Both the position numbers and the translations under genes were made by a program. From Dendrolimus kikuchii (Eukaryota; Arthropoda; Insecta; Lepidoptera; Lasiocampidae), in NCBI GenBank assembly GCA_019925095.2, contig CM034412.1:7685501-7749500 (forward strand): a stretch of 64,000 bases of DNA, written 5' to 3'. Shown here piece after piece: positions 33,653 through 45,039 of the stretch. How positions within the stretch are numbered: position 1 is the first letter of the stretch; each line of letters begins with the position of its first letter. A model generated the notes under the pieces. It had not been told where the DNA came from. It searched no databases and was given only the letters and a program-made list of their open reading frames with translations.

Positions 33653-34043
33653 ATGAAGACGTCGCTCGAATGCGAGCGGGCCGAAACCGCCGAAAGCGGC
33701 GGTAAAGGCCGGATATCGTTCAGTGTGGACTCACTCTTGAGAGGAAAAACTGACTCCGCTCAGAAAGAGCCGAATATACCTGATACGAATAGCAATGATG
33801 CGGAAAGCACTGACGCTGCATTGGAATCTGACGACAGTGACGTCGATATCGAAGACGTGGAAGGAGAAGATGAAAGAGAGAATACGAACGATGGAGATGA
33901 TATGGAGGGGAGGAGTGGAGTTGTGGTGCCTCAGCCGTTATTACCGAGACTGTACCAGGGCCCGGCAGCGCCGCCGACGTGGCCCTTTGGGGCCTTCCCA
34001 TGGATGGCACCGAATCCTATGTTCAGGACCGGATCGCCTAATA
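33653..34043 (+). CDS. First coding exon of a homeobox-type transcription factor (eh1 motif), partial
   Basis: 130 codons plus one base from ATG 33653 to an AATA|GTAAGT donor (GT at 34044-34045), so a phase-1 intron follows. The frame continues to a stop at 34172-34174, but codons past the donor are AT-rich intron-like. Residues 22-28 are FSVDSLL, an eh1-type motif that binds the Groucho corepressor in many homeodomain proteins. An acidic stretch follows (ESDDSDVDIEDVEGEDERE, about 61-79), then a Pro/aromatic segment, LPRLYQGP...WPFGAFPWM (about 98-118). This order fits the N-terminus of NK/Msx-class (Drop/msh-like) factors, which act in the nucleus as repressors. The family is my inference because the homeodomain itself is not in the window. 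The frame is also open upstream of 33653 but lacks an ATG there, which decides the start. Confidence 0.65.
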
Positions 34044-34990
34044 GTAAGTTTCCTATCAATACTATACTAGCGCCAAATCTCTACTGCATAACCATATCGT
34101 ATTCTACTACATTCTCTTCTCTAATTTATATTCTTTGGCGTTCTTTATACTTAATACGAGATATTTTTTTATAATAATAATACCGGCCCACAAAAAAAAG
34201 TGTTGCCTACTTTTTTCGTGGGCCAGTGTAATTCTTTATTTACTCTCACACTAACAATAATTAACGTAGTAACATTTTTTCTTATAAACCGAAATGGTGA
34301 AAGCCTGTTGTCAGTAAAAGGAAAAATTCTGTGTGACTGATCACCATCCTCTTTCATCCCGGAAATTTTAACGCATAGTACCATTTTCGATGTCAAGTAT
34401 TTATTTGGTCAAACTATAATAGATTCCTTTTTCTGGGACCAGTCTAATGTATTATGTTAAAATGTTTGTAGTCATATAAAAAGGGTTCTTGTTAATAACT
34501 AGCGTTTTCGCCACGGCAGCGCCGCGTGAAAATCCCTAGCTAGTAGCTACATGTTACTTACATAAAAACTTAATTAGGTTTTTTATAATTATAAAAACCT
34601 TCAATGAAAACTTATGTAACTGATGGTGAGAATCGCTTAAACTCATAGTTATTAAGTATTGTATATAGGTACATACGTTATCTGTCAATATTTAACGAAT
34701 ATCACATCACAAAAACAACAACACTACGTGAAACAGTCAATAACTATAACATTATCTCGGAAGAATAAAGTGGCTTGAGATCTTGTGAACTAAACTGTCA
34801 TTTTTATGTTTTAAAGAATGTATAATAACAGGTAAAGGTACTAAATAACATATATACTATGAATATTAAAGTAAAAAAAAGTTATGAAATATGAATAATG
34901 ATTATGTACTGATCGGATATTATTATTCTAAATAACATATTTGGTTAAAGGAGGATACATTCTGTAATTTTTTAGACCTAAAACTTTACT
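34044..34990. other. Presumed first intron, 5' part
   Basis: 34181-34226 forms a hairpin between GGCCCACAAAAAAAAGT and ACTTTTTTCGTGGGCC. A MITE family M relative lies at about 34650-34765. No exon-like frame is present. Confidence 0.45.
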
Positions 34991-35470
34991 GTTTCTTGTT
35001 AAATTCACTACAATAACAAAGAAACTAAGTCCATATAGTCTAAACAACTGCCCAGCCAAACATACAGATAAGTCGAAACCAACCTGATTTGAAGTAATAT
35101 AATGAATAACGTGTTGTTTATGACTACGTAGGTATTTATTAGTGAATTGAAAAAACGCGATTGTAGCGCCATCTATTTTGCTCCTCCGTCTATTTCAGGT
35201 AAACGACGTTTTTTATCGGGATAAACCGTATCTTAAGTGTTGATTCGGGTTATAAACCAATATATGACCATTGCAGTGTCACCTTTTTGGCTATTATCGT
35301 CTATCCCACGGAAATGACGTCCTTTATGGGGATAAAAAGTATCCTAAGTTACGCTCCGTGATATAAGTTAGCTCCGTTTCAAATTTCATTCAAATCCGTT
35401 CAGTAGTTTTTACGTGATACTCTAACAGGCAGACAGACAGACAAAAATTACTCCTGATTTCTTTTTCATT
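34991..35470 (+). repeat. Lepidopteran-type interspersed repeat, diverged
   Basis: 35020-35110 is an inverted relative of 13100-13230. 35200-35455 carries GGGATAAACCGTATCTTAAG, AAATCCGTTCAGTAGTTTTT and AACAGGCAGACAGACAGAC, the usual end of this class. Confidence 0.6.
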
Positions 35471-35924
35471 TTTAAACGCATTGTACAAACTCGAACCATT
35501 TACAGATTTATTACAGTATAGACTAATTATAAGTATCCGCGTATTCATAAACGCGTTACACAAATATTTTTACCTTACTTTTGCAACCCTATAAAATATC
35601 GTAGCGAAAGATATCTAATTAGTGTTTTAATCGCTAAAATTTTGATTGATAACCATTCAGCCGCTTTGGATCGTATTAGAATCTAACTTTCAAATAGACG
35701 TAAAGAAAAAATCTTAAAATGTTAACTATCATTGATATGACATCATTACATCCTAGCCACGACCTTTTGCTTAGCGACAGGCGATTAGACAAGCGACGCC
35801 ATAGTGGCTGGCGCTTGGTAATCGAGCGCGACTACTCATGACATTCATACTACTTCATACATTCGTTTTCTTCGCCCGTCATATCGCACGTTTTTCATTG
35901 CTGGAAAAGTGCAGACGCACCGAT

Positions 35925-36178
35925 GAATCACACGATAGAATGTGGTTACACCATCGCCTATGGATATTAGCAATACTAGAGCTGTACTGGAAACTGGCCA
36001 TTGATGCTGGAACACAGCTCAAAGTTATTATGGCGACATACTGCAGATCAGGGTTGGTAGCCATCCAAACGGGCAAATGGGCACCTCTCAGCTGGCCGTG
36101 GGTTGTTTTGTCACCTCTCATGACAGGTCACCCGGCTGCATCAGTTAATATTCTTTCTCCGTTCATGCATGGATAAAG
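35925..36178 (+). repeat. Interspersed repeat family A
   Basis: It has 'CATCGCCTATGGATATTAGC', 'TGGCCATTGATGCTGGAACA', 'GATCAGGGTTGGTAGCCATC' and a 'TATTCTTTCTCCGTTCATGC' end. Frames on both strands are shadows. Confidence 0.7.
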
Positions 36179-36757
36179 CATAAGCTTAGCTGTCGCTCAC
36201 AGTGGCAAAGTCGTGGTCAGGCAGTTCAAAATCGTATAAATAGCATCATTTTAATTTTGGTACTAATTCTGAAATCATAGACAGACGTTTAATTTTTTTT
36301 TATAAAGCAGAGATGAAATTTATATATGTTTTTTTTAGATATTACACGAATTTATTTGAACTTGCATTTCCCTAAAGTCCCTTACATAGCTACAAACACA
36401 CCCGTTAATTACACTATCCAATACAAAATGTATATTTAATCAATATTCAATCCTTAAAATCCTATAAAATCTTTATGAAAATCGATTCATATTCAAGGCC
36501 GTGCGGAATAAATGTACAAACACACTCTCGTATTTATTTGTTGGTTTACCGTATATAATATATTTTGTGGCTTTGTTATTATAATAATTAATTCAATATG
36601 TTACCTTTAAATTGATGATCTAATTTGATTAATTTCCCTCACAAACAATCAGTCTCAATTGACACATATTTTAATTAAATATGAATTGTGGTGTAAAATA
36701 AGTTAATTAAAAAAATATATTGATCACATATACATTATACAACTATTATGGTAACTG
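36179..36757. other. AT-rich intronic-type DNA
   Basis: No frame, repeat or motif recognised. Confidence 0.4.
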
Positions 36758-36968
36758 GGATAATGTTACAGATATAGGCCGTTTCACGCAGATGTGGCGA
36801 TGGGTGTAATGCGTTATTTGAGATGCGAAATTGTATTTAATTGTTAATAACTTTAAATATTGACAAATAATGTAAATGTACACACTAATGTGGCTATTCA
36901 ATAAAGGCGTTATTTCTAACGCTTTAAATAAGATGCATTAGGCACAGATGATATTTTTAACATTATCG
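36758..36968. mobile_element. MITE family M, best copy
   Basis: GGATAATGTTAC (36758) and TTTTTAACATTATCG (36954-36968) form short inverted ends. The interior AGGCCGTTTCACGCAGATGT is inverted relative to the copy at 14344-14540. Confidence 0.55.
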
Positions 36969-37310
36969 CAGATGTGGCACCGCCATAATGTATCGACGCC
37001 CCATTCGAAATACTCAAATTTTCAGGAAAAATATTTTGGATTTTTTTGTTATAACATGATAACAAATCATTATTATTTTTCATTTATATTATACTATTTA
37101 TAATTTTGCATTTGATATGTACATATGCCAAAACAATTAACATGTACTATATAATTAGATTAAATAGGATTTAAAATATGTACTTTTGTGACGATATTTT
37201 TCTCTCCGTATAATGTTGACAGTTGACAGTGACAGACATTATGCCAACATTTATGAATAAAATGCTTTTTTTTGTACTATTAGTTTATAGTATCAGCATT
37301 GCAATATACC

Positions 37311-38481
37311 TAGTCTTGCCATAAATATTGTAACAAAGATTTTTTTTCTATTGCAAATAACAATTATGAGTCTTACAGTGTGTTAGTTTAATACATAAAT
37401 ATAAAATAATTTAAAATATAAAAAGCTTATTTGAAGTGGTCTCCATTGGCTGCAATACAGTCCTTTAAACGTTGAGGCCAGTTATCAATAGAAGCACGCA
37501 CTCTTTCCAAGGGAAAATTCTTCACTGCCAATCGTATGGATTGTTTTAGGGACTCCAAATTATCGTGGCGTTTAGAGCAAGCCGTACTCTCTAAAACTGA
37601 CCATAAATCATAATCCAACGGATTAAGATCAGGACTAGACGACGGCCAGTCTTCAGCTCTGATGAAGTCCGGAACGTTCGTTTTCAACCAAGACTGCGTG
37701 GACCGAGCTTTATGACCCGGCGCCGAGTCTTGCTGGAAGGACCATTCTTGGTTATTGAACATGGTGTTGTTAAGGGGCTTAACTACCTTCTCAAGAATGG
37801 TATCTTGATACACTTGTGCCGAGAGCTTTGAGCATAAATACGGTCAAACTGTTTGTTAAAATGTTGCTCAATTGTAAAAAAATTCTCATCCGTAAATAAA
37901 AAAATTCTGTGATCTCCCTTTGCGTACCGCTTCAGTAGTTGTTTCGATTTTTCCACCCTATTCTTTTTTAAATTATGAGTTAAGAAATGACCAGTGTGTC
38001 TCTTATAGGCTGCAAGTCCTAAGTCATCTTTTAAAATACGCGACATGGTTTTAGATGATATCTTCATCTCCCGAGATAAAATCTTTTTCTTTCGGACAGG
38101 ATTTCTTCGAAATCTCTTCCTTACTGCTTTGACCACCTTTTTCGTACGATCACTAAGTGGACGGCCAGATCTTTTTCTGTCACAAACAGAGGAGGTCTCA
38201 TTATACCTATTAATAGTCCGGTACACAAACATTTGACTAATACCAAGCGTATGGAGATTTTTAAAAATTGCATTTGGCTCCATACCTGCTTTGTGTAATG
38301 CAATCACAGCGATTCGGTTCTCTTTATCGCCCCACTCCATTTTAATATCGCAAAATGTTGTACAATGTATTGGCGCCAAAATGAGAAAACACAATGAATA
38401 ATCATATAAAAATGACAGATTCCAAATTCAAATGTAATATTTTGTTTCTTTTTAATTGTAACAGTATTTATGGCCAGACTA
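37311..38481 (-). mobile_element. maT-type mariner element (DD37D), internally deleted
   Basis: 25-bp terminal inverted repeats lie at 37311-37335 (TAGTCTTGCCATAAATATTG..) and 38457-38481 (complement of TAGTCTGGCCATAAATACTG..). Both outer ends are TA, as expected for Tc1/mariner insertion. The 1171-bp length falls short of about 1.3 kb, matching a missing segment inside the transposase. Confidence 0.9.
37427..38340 (-). pseudogene. maT/mariner transposase, broken by an internal deletion and frame change
   Basis: It starts at ATG 38340 (MEWGDKENR...), with two N-terminal helix-turn-helix regions that recognise the inverted repeats. GRPLSDRT links them to the catalytic domain. The first catalytic aspartate is in LFTDENFF (about 37890). 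Shortly after AQSSR the frame leaves the family sequence and ends at 37783. The family resumes in another frame (VYQDTILEKV, 37813) and runs through the second aspartate (QQDSAPGHKA) to the third (SPDLNPLDYD) and a stop at 37427. Between the second and third catalytic residues there are 37 residues, the DD37D signature of the maT group known from moths and mosquitoes. The lost piece is roughly 40-45 codons between the first and second aspartates, so transposition activity is not expected. Confidence 0.88.
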
Positions 38482-39539
38482 AGTACACTCACCATAATAC
38501 CTAAAATACATATTACGTAAAATGTTATTTATAACATTATCACTGTATCTTACTGTCATGAATAACTAAAATTAATTAAATTTAAGCTAAATTTCATACT
38601 TAAGGCCGATCTTTCAATCACCAGATAAAAGTTGTTCCTACAATAAAGTATAACATGGAAAATTGAAAAATGTCAGTTAGATGAATAAAACAGTTGAATA
38701 TTTTTACTTTTGAATTGGCTCATAATTTATTCGACTGATAAATTAATTATTGGAAAATTTGCCCTTAACCTATGGAATGTACGGAACAATTGTACAATAA
38801 TATTTACTAGTGATCGCCCGTGGTCGAAATTGAACCATAATAATTTGTTGTCAAAGACTATATATACTTCTATAATCACAGATTTCGTGTAACTTGTACA
38901 ATAATTTAAACTAAGTAATTTGGCGTTGTAGGTGATGCAAAGTATTAGATACGACATAACTTAAATACACTTAAACTACTTTATAAATTAAATACAGTTT
39001 GTATTTAAATTTAACATATTTGTCTAGGTCAGTGATAAAATAGGTTTCATCACAATAATAATTAATATTAGTAGGTATAATAAATCAAAGCTTCATTAAA
39101 TGTATATTTTAATATTTTATACAGTCGAATGAGGCCCGGTAATTGTTAATTTGAAGGTTTTATGCCATGTCTAATTAAGACAGTATAAAAACATCAAAAT
39201 CTTAAATGATTGTTTGTTTGTCATTATTGTTATTTGCTCATAGCTTTAGAAATAAAATGGAATTCATAATTTTAAAATGGATTATTATTCTAGACTATTT
39301 TTTCTTTTTCTTTTTAAAAAGCCGTAATAGCTTAGTTAGCACACTCGCGACCAATCATACGAGTATTAGAATTTTTGTCTGTCTGTCTGTCAAGTATCGT
39401 GTGAAAACTACTGAACGGATTTAAATGAAACTCAAAACAGCTAGATTATATCCCAGATCCAAAAACGCATTTGCCCCGAGTAACTATACCTATTCTAGAA
39501 TATTTAACATTGGCTAGATACACAATAATAATAATAATG
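38482..39539. other. AT-rich intronic-type DNA with one repeat fragment
   Basis: 39375-39425 (TGTCTGTCTGTCAAGTATCG, AAAACTACTGAACGGATTTA) is the end of the lepidopteran-type interspersed repeat. Nothing else recognised; the frames at 38710-38957 lie antisense to each other without coding features. Confidence 0.45.
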
Positions 39540-39880
39540 GGTAGACCCATTTTCCATGTTCCCCGAACATTGCGACGGCAGACGCCATAGTTCCCATATT
39601 CCCAGATCCCTAGTACCACTAACAGTTCACGCCAATAGCCCGGTACTTTTTGTTCTCATTTCCCACAATAGTCCTACACTGGCCGGGCATGTCCTTGGGT
39701 GCATTACTATATGGTATAGACAGGGATAATCGCCGGTTAGTGTTATGCCACATTTACATTAAATTTGTCAAGGGGCCTCTACGTATTGGCCTTCCCATGG
39801 CCCCAAGCATGCCCTCCAAAAGTCCGCACCAATTTTATATCCTGTTTTCTTCAAAGACATACAATTCCACAGACCAACAC
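39540..39880 (+). mobile_element. LINE family T 3' region
   Basis: It has 'CCATGTTCCCCGAACATTGC', 'AATAGCCCGGTACTTTTTGT', 'TATAGACAGGGATAATCGCC' and 'TTGTCAAGGGGCCTCTACGT', ending at CTTCAAAGACATACAA. The copy at 47395-47720 is colinear. The frame at 39650 is incidental. Confidence 0.65.
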
Positions 39881-39984
39881 ACACATTGTATATCCCCAAT
39901 CTAAGCAAGTTACGCTTGTGTTATAGGTAATATAAAAGGGACCACTCTGGGGCCGATCCCAGACACCCCGACCATAGTTAATAA

Positions 39985-40092
39985 CGGAAAGTTCGTTTAC
40001 GAAATTTACCATGCCAGGAATCGAACCTGGAGCCTCTGCATTGTAGTGATGTCAGCCGGCAAAGGCTTAGCCCGCTCAACCACCGAGACCAT
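39985..40092 (-). mobile_element. tRNA-derived SINE head
   Basis: On the minus strand it has GGTGGTTGAGCGGGC (A-box region, 40070-40084) and GGTTCGATTCC (perfect B box, 40017-40027) about 43 nt apart. The putative acceptor ends do not pair, so this is a SINE head rather than a tRNA gene. Confidence 0.65.
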
Positions 40093-40140
40093 CTGCTCTA
40101 AATATGCTTATAACCTTATTTACTACTATGAAATATTGAT

Positions 40141-40803
40141 GAGTTTGTATATCTTGGATGTGCTTTTAGCAGGGATGGAAGGTACACCGCTGATATAGAA
40201 AGAAGAGTGAATTTGGGGAATAGTGTGAATGGAGCGTTAGGTAAACTTCTAGGCGCTAAGAACCTCAGCCAGAAGGCCCAGCTCGCCATACACAACGCGG
40301 TGCTGGTACCTACGCTCACGTATGGATGCGAGAGTTGGGTATGGAAGAGAGAGCATGAAAGTAGAGTAAACGCGGTCGAGATGCGAGCACTGCGCAAAAT
40401 CTGCGGAGTGACGCTCGCGGACCGCGTTCGTAATACCGAAGTAAGAAAGAGAGTTGGTCTGAAAGAGAGTGTCGGGGTGAAGGTAAGGAAAGGAATGCTC
40501 CGGTGGTTCGGGCATGTGGAAAGAATGCATGATGAAAGAATGACTAAACAGATATACAATGCAAAAGTGGATGGATGCAGAAGTCGTGGAAGGCCACGAC
40601 ACACCTTCCATGATCAAATTGATCGTGTACTAGCAGAAGGTGATGTCAGGAGCCTTAAGAACAGACGAGCTTGCATGACAAGAGTTATGAATGCCAAAGA
40701 GGCAAGTGAGGTGTGTAAGAATAAGCCTAAATGGCACTCTGTTGTACGTGCCTACCCCGCAAGGGAACTGGCGTGAAGTTATGTATGTATGTATGTATGT
40801 ATG
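40141..40803 (+). pseudogene. 5'-truncated LINE: reverse transcriptase C-terminal part, copy 5 (best)
   Basis: The frame opens exactly at the truncation point (40141, EFVYLGCAFSRDG) and runs 212 codons to the stop ending at 40776, without an initiator ATG of its own. TLTYGCESWVWKRE and LRWFGHVERMHDE are characteristic of the region after the polymerase palm in non-LTR retrotransposons. The clade is not assigned. A (TATG)n tail follows (40777-40803). The target duplication TATGAAATATTGAT is perfect at 40127-40140 and 40804-40817. Four shorter copies share this 3' end (2471, 7834, 10199, 50333). The frame is intact, so the insertion is young, but no catalytic polymerase or endonuclease motif is left. 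Confidence 0.88.
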
Positions 40804-40817
40804 TATGAAATATTGAT

Positions 40818-42165
40818 TGTGATTCTAGTTTTACGCTTCGGAATTATGTAATATTTGTCCTGACGATATCTCAAGGGCTCAGCGGAAGATCAGCGCTGGT
40901 TTTAACAGACCACCATTGTACTGAGATTAATGCTTCTTTTAGGAAAAGTTTGTTTCATTTGAAGTTAATTTTTTTGTGACAATTAGTTTAATGTAATTTG
41001 TCCTATATAAAATGAGTTTCTTTCTTTCTTCAAGGCGTTTGAGGTTACATTTTAAAAAGAATAAAGAAAAAATTGATCGTTAAAACCACACATACATTCA
41101 AATATACTACACTAATTTTGTATTAACATAATTCGTGAAAAATTGTAGAGTAATTAAAGCTTATCAATTACATGTAATCTCGGACTAATTAGTACCGTTT
41201 CTGGGCTTTTTTATTTAATGTGTTTTATTCATTTTGAATTTTAAACCAGTTTAATTAATATACTTTTAACAGAGTTGCAACATTCCACGACCATTTAAAA
41301 AATAATTATCGTAAGGCTTTGAATACAAGAATTTCTGAATTTATTGTACAAGATATTATCACATAATTTCGAACTGTTTTCATTTTAAGCGACTCCAAAA
41401 AACAGGAAGTTCAGAAGACTGTGTGTTTTTGTGTATTTGTTATGCGATTTCTCCGTCAATTGTGGACCGAGTTTCAAATTTCTTTTATTTAAAACAGTAT
41501 ACTCGTGAGGTGGTCCCATAGTCACCAAGTCACTATCTGATGAGCGAATCCCAGGGAAATCGAGAGCATCTATCGAATATTAAAGGCACGTACAACGTGT
41601 TATCTTTTATTTTTTAAAGCTATTGAAGTTTTTGCGTAACAAAAAGTAAACATTTAAAATCATGTAGCAGCGAGAGATAGAGGTTTAATTATACTTAAGA
41701 TAGCAGAGAGTAGTATTCACTATCGAGTGCTGATCTGAATTAAAGTGAACTAATTTATTTTGGAAACGGTAACCTTAAGCACAAATATTAACAGGACGTA
41801 CAGCTAGTACAATATATAGCACAATGTGTGAGCGGGACGGACGATGTGCAAGCGAGATGTATTATTAACTATTAACATGTGCGCTCCGACGTTGCGCTAC
41901 CCAGTGGTTCGTTGTCCGCTGCGATGACTAAACGTATGCAGCTCCCATAAAAGAAAGAAAAAAAATATTTAGAATACATACAAACCAAAATATTACTTAT
42001 AAACAATAAAATACAACTAGGAAATGAGGTTATAAATCGGTTCTAACTCAGCATGATGCTAGTTGACTCAACCAGCGCTGGTCTTCCGCTAGGGCTTTTA
42101 CAGTACTCATGGATAGACAAAACAAAACAAACAAAAAGAAGTAATAAAAAATAATAAAATAACAA
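40818..42165. other. LINE 3' fragment at 40862-41035, otherwise no feature
   Basis: 'GGCTCAGCGGAAGATCAGCG' to 'TCCTATATAAAATGAGTTTC' is the 3' end of a LINE also represented, inverted, at 3471 and 42062-42110. The remainder, including the mildly GC-rich 41820-41950, has no recognisable gene. Confidence 0.45.
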
Positions 42166-42460
42166 AGCCGACTTCAAATGTACATAAAATGCAAAAAATA
42201 AATACTTTCTACATAATAAAACTACGTTTTAACGGTTTTAAGCGCGGTAATTTTATTTGATTTTGGTTTTTCCGACGTTTCGGCCACTTTTCAGTGGCCG
42301 TGATCCTAGATCTCACTGACCGTTCATTTACCATACTTCTTCTTACCGCGCTTAAAACCGTTAAAACGTAGTTTTATTATGTATACAAGTCGCGAAAACT
42401 TAAGAAAATATTACTTTCTACATCTTGAAGTCGGTGCCAAGTAAAACATAAAATAACAAT
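42166..42460. mobile_element. Fold-back element remnant, split by a Penelope-like insertion
   Basis: AAGCCGACTTCAAATGTACA on the left and CATCTTGAAGTCGGTGCCAA with AGTAAAACATAAAA on the right are the fold-back family words of 15995 and 23325. They are interrupted at 42215-42411. Confidence 0.6.
42215..42411. mobile_element. Penelope-like inverted-repeat insertion with local filler
   Basis: The 12-bp target duplication TACTTTCTACAT lies at 42203-42214 and 42412-42423. The insert has the same inverted-then-direct layout as 25213-25440. The join between the halves, however, is a 40-bp block (42305-42344) that is the reverse complement of 43097-43136, with one mismatch. Confidence 0.8.
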
Positions 42461-43136
42461 AACCATTTTTATTTTATTCTTTATTGCACACAAAAAGTTA
42501 CATACAAAATTATAGAATAGTGGTGATGTACAAAGGCGAGCTTAACCCAAAAAGAGTTTTCTTCCAGCAAACCTATGAGTCTACCGAGAAGGGTAGAAGC
42601 AAAAGGCAGGGTTGTGTACACTAAAGATATTTTACGATATAACATATATTTTTTATGGAAAATTCTTGATAATCCGCACAACTAAAGGTGTTTATCTTAG
42701 TAGTGACAAAACAGACGTCTACCGTGTTCCTTATTTGGCCACGGAATTATAAAAATGCATTTGTATGGTTAAGTGATGTTGATGAAGTGGATGAATTGGC
42801 CGGTTCCTATATAATATACTAAGATCTTAGTAAGATATAGGAACCGGCCAATTCATCCAAGCACTTGCCCTACCATCGGTTAAATTTTGTCATTTACTTT
42901 TATTAAAAAAAAAGTAAATAATTTACAGTCACTTCGTGTCAAGGCAGAAACAAAAGGCGGCCTTTTCGCTTCAGGGCGATCTCTTCTAGACAACCCGAGC
43001 TGTGGATTGTGTGTATGACGGTGGTATGCAAATCAAATACATGTAAATAATAGGATACATAGATATTACACAATACACATAAGCAAGATAAATAAAAAGA
43101 AGAAGTATGGTAAATGAACGGTCAGTAAGATCTAGG
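42461..43136. other. 24-bp hairpin and LINE family G fragment
   Basis: 42789-42812 is perfectly complementary to 42835-42858 (GGATGAATTGGCCGGTTCCT..), with a palindromic loop CTAAGATCTTAG. 42950-43000 is an inverted family G hairpin (GCGATCTCTTCTAGACAACC). 43097-43136 is the apparent donor of the filler at 42305. Confidence 0.75.
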
Positions 43137-43571
43137 CATCGGTCATTTATTGTTCACCATAAACTTAAAGATGGACAAATACTATGTATACATGGGTTTG
43201 TATACGTACCCAATTTATTAATAGTAAGTACATCGCTACTTCTTCAAATAAAATATCTTTCTTTCTTATTTCTATTTAAATTCATAGAAAACAATCGGTG
43301 TATTGGTTTAATAACGGTGTGTGTTTAAATCTGTGATATGTATTTTATCTTAGCAAGTAATACATTTTTTATCAATTAACAAATTAAGTAATCTATAGTC
43401 TGACCGATCTTATACGTTTGCGTGTTATGTTAAGTAAACTTATTTAGTTTAACCTAAATCATCGTGGTGATATAAATTTTAACGAAATCTGTAGTAAACA
43501 CAGAAACCAAAAAAAAAAAATTATCGCAACTTGTTTGTCATTACAATTTTATCCACCCATATGTTCACGAA
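43137..43571. other. No recognisable feature
   Basis: AT-rich with an A11 run at 43510. Confidence 0.35.
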
Positions 43572-43750
43572 GTTGTGTGTGACATTTAATGAATGTATGT
43601 TTGTGTTGTGGTGTACCTTAAGAATAACTTATTATATTAATTTATTCTCATTTTAATACTAAACTTATACTAATGTAGATTGTATCTGTTACATGCTGGT
43701 GTTGTGAGGAAGTGCTTGTGCAGTGTGTGCCTTATGTCTATACCTATCAT
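43572..43750 (-). mobile_element. Partial copy of the helicase-unit 3' UTR
   Basis: On the minus strand it aligns with about 61985-62165 (CACTTCCTCACAACACCAGC, GTAACAGATAC, TTAGTATAAGTTTAGTATTA, ATAATAAGTTATTC). It is truncated at both ends relative to the 13.5-kb copy. Confidence 0.75.
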
Positions 43751-44054
43751 GTTAATTCATTGAAGCTTAATAACACATGTAACAAATTAATATCTACTTA
43801 ACGACTAATTTACTTCTCAGACGTGTGAGGAAAACCACAACATGTAATTAATTAATTTAAATAACTAATAGGAAAATGACCTTGTAAAATACCAATTTAA
43901 TTGATATTCTGCAATTAACATTCTGTGTTTGATATACTTAAGAATTTTATGAACCTTATTACGTCAGTGGCATATTGCAAAAGGCTTAGGCATTTCAAAA
44001 TATTGTCTTGTCTTCGCGTAGAGATTTATTGTACTTAATGTTCCTATTCAAAAT

Positions 44055-44347
44055 TATCGTGGTAGCGTAATGGCTAGCTCAAGCGTCCCAAGCTCAAAGG
44101 ACGCTGGTTCGAATCCTAGCCGCAACGCATGCAACTCTTACACAGGTTTTCGACCTAATGTCCATATTGTTACAATTACCACGTTGCTACCAACTAACAA
44201 TGAAACCTACCTGCACATCGCGATAACCGATGTGTTAAACCTATCAAGCCGCTATGGACAAGCGTGGCGGGTATACTGTCTGTCCCCCTATAGTGGGAGG
44301 CCCGAGCCCAACAGTGGGACGTTTATGGGCTGGTATTATTATTATTA
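44055..44347 (+). mobile_element. tRNA-headed SINE, complete
   Basis: The Pol III promoter consists of A-box-like GTAGCGTAATGG (about 44061-44072) and B-box GGTTCGAATCC (about 44107-44117). The body includes 'ATCGCGATAACCGATGTGTT'. The 3' part GCCCGAGCCCAACAGTGGGA resembles lepidopteran LINE tails and ends in (ATT)n. A deleted copy is at 3172-3410. The frame at 44070 is not a gene. Confidence 0.85.
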
Positions 44348-45039
44348 AAGATTATCAGAGACAAAATGCAGCCAAGCCGTTTGGGCACGCTCCCATCTGG
44401 CAGCGTTTTATTACAAAGTCTTTAATGATATTATTTGTACGATTTATAACTTAATTTTTAGTTATGAATTATATTTTTAAATTAGTTTTAGTTTCCATTC
44501 ACATATTAGTTTTTAATATTTAGTTTAAAATATATTTATGATAATTTTTATAATAAATTAATTATCACTAAATAGATTGTCCACAACCGATTCCGTGTAA
44601 TCATATTAATCCCTTTGTACAGACGGCCATTGCGTAAAACAATTTTTCATTTCAACTCTCCTATTCCTTGTATATGCAGATTATTTATAAATATGAACAG
44701 TTTAGATATACATCAAGGCTTTGAATACAATTTAAAAAAATATATTCACTCACTAGTAATTAATAAGACTTAATTAAGTTTAGCATTTTACCCTGATTTT
44801 TTATTAGGTATATTTTATTTAAATTAAGCAAGTTATTTTTGCCTGTCTGTACATTTAGTATATAATTATCATTAATGTAAGCATTTCAATATAACTGTTG
44901 TTGGCAAGCTTAATAAATAAATAAAATTTGCTTTATTTTTAGGGTTTCGTAGTCATTGAGTAAAATGTATCATTCAAATTCAAAATCTGCTGGTCCGAAT
45001 TAATCCCCATGATTTTTATTTTCATCTTTAAATTTACTG
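44348..45039. other. AT-rich, no recognisable feature
   Basis: No frame or repeat recognised apart from A/T runs. Confidence 0.4.

Noticed and set aside
40017..40092. tRNA gene on the minus strand
   Set aside because: A and B boxes are good but the acceptor ends do not pair, and a related sequence occurs at 15530-15650; a SINE head is more likely.
44061..44117. tRNA gene on the plus strand
   Set aside because: The head continues into a 290-bp SINE body with a LINE-like tail and (ATT)n end.
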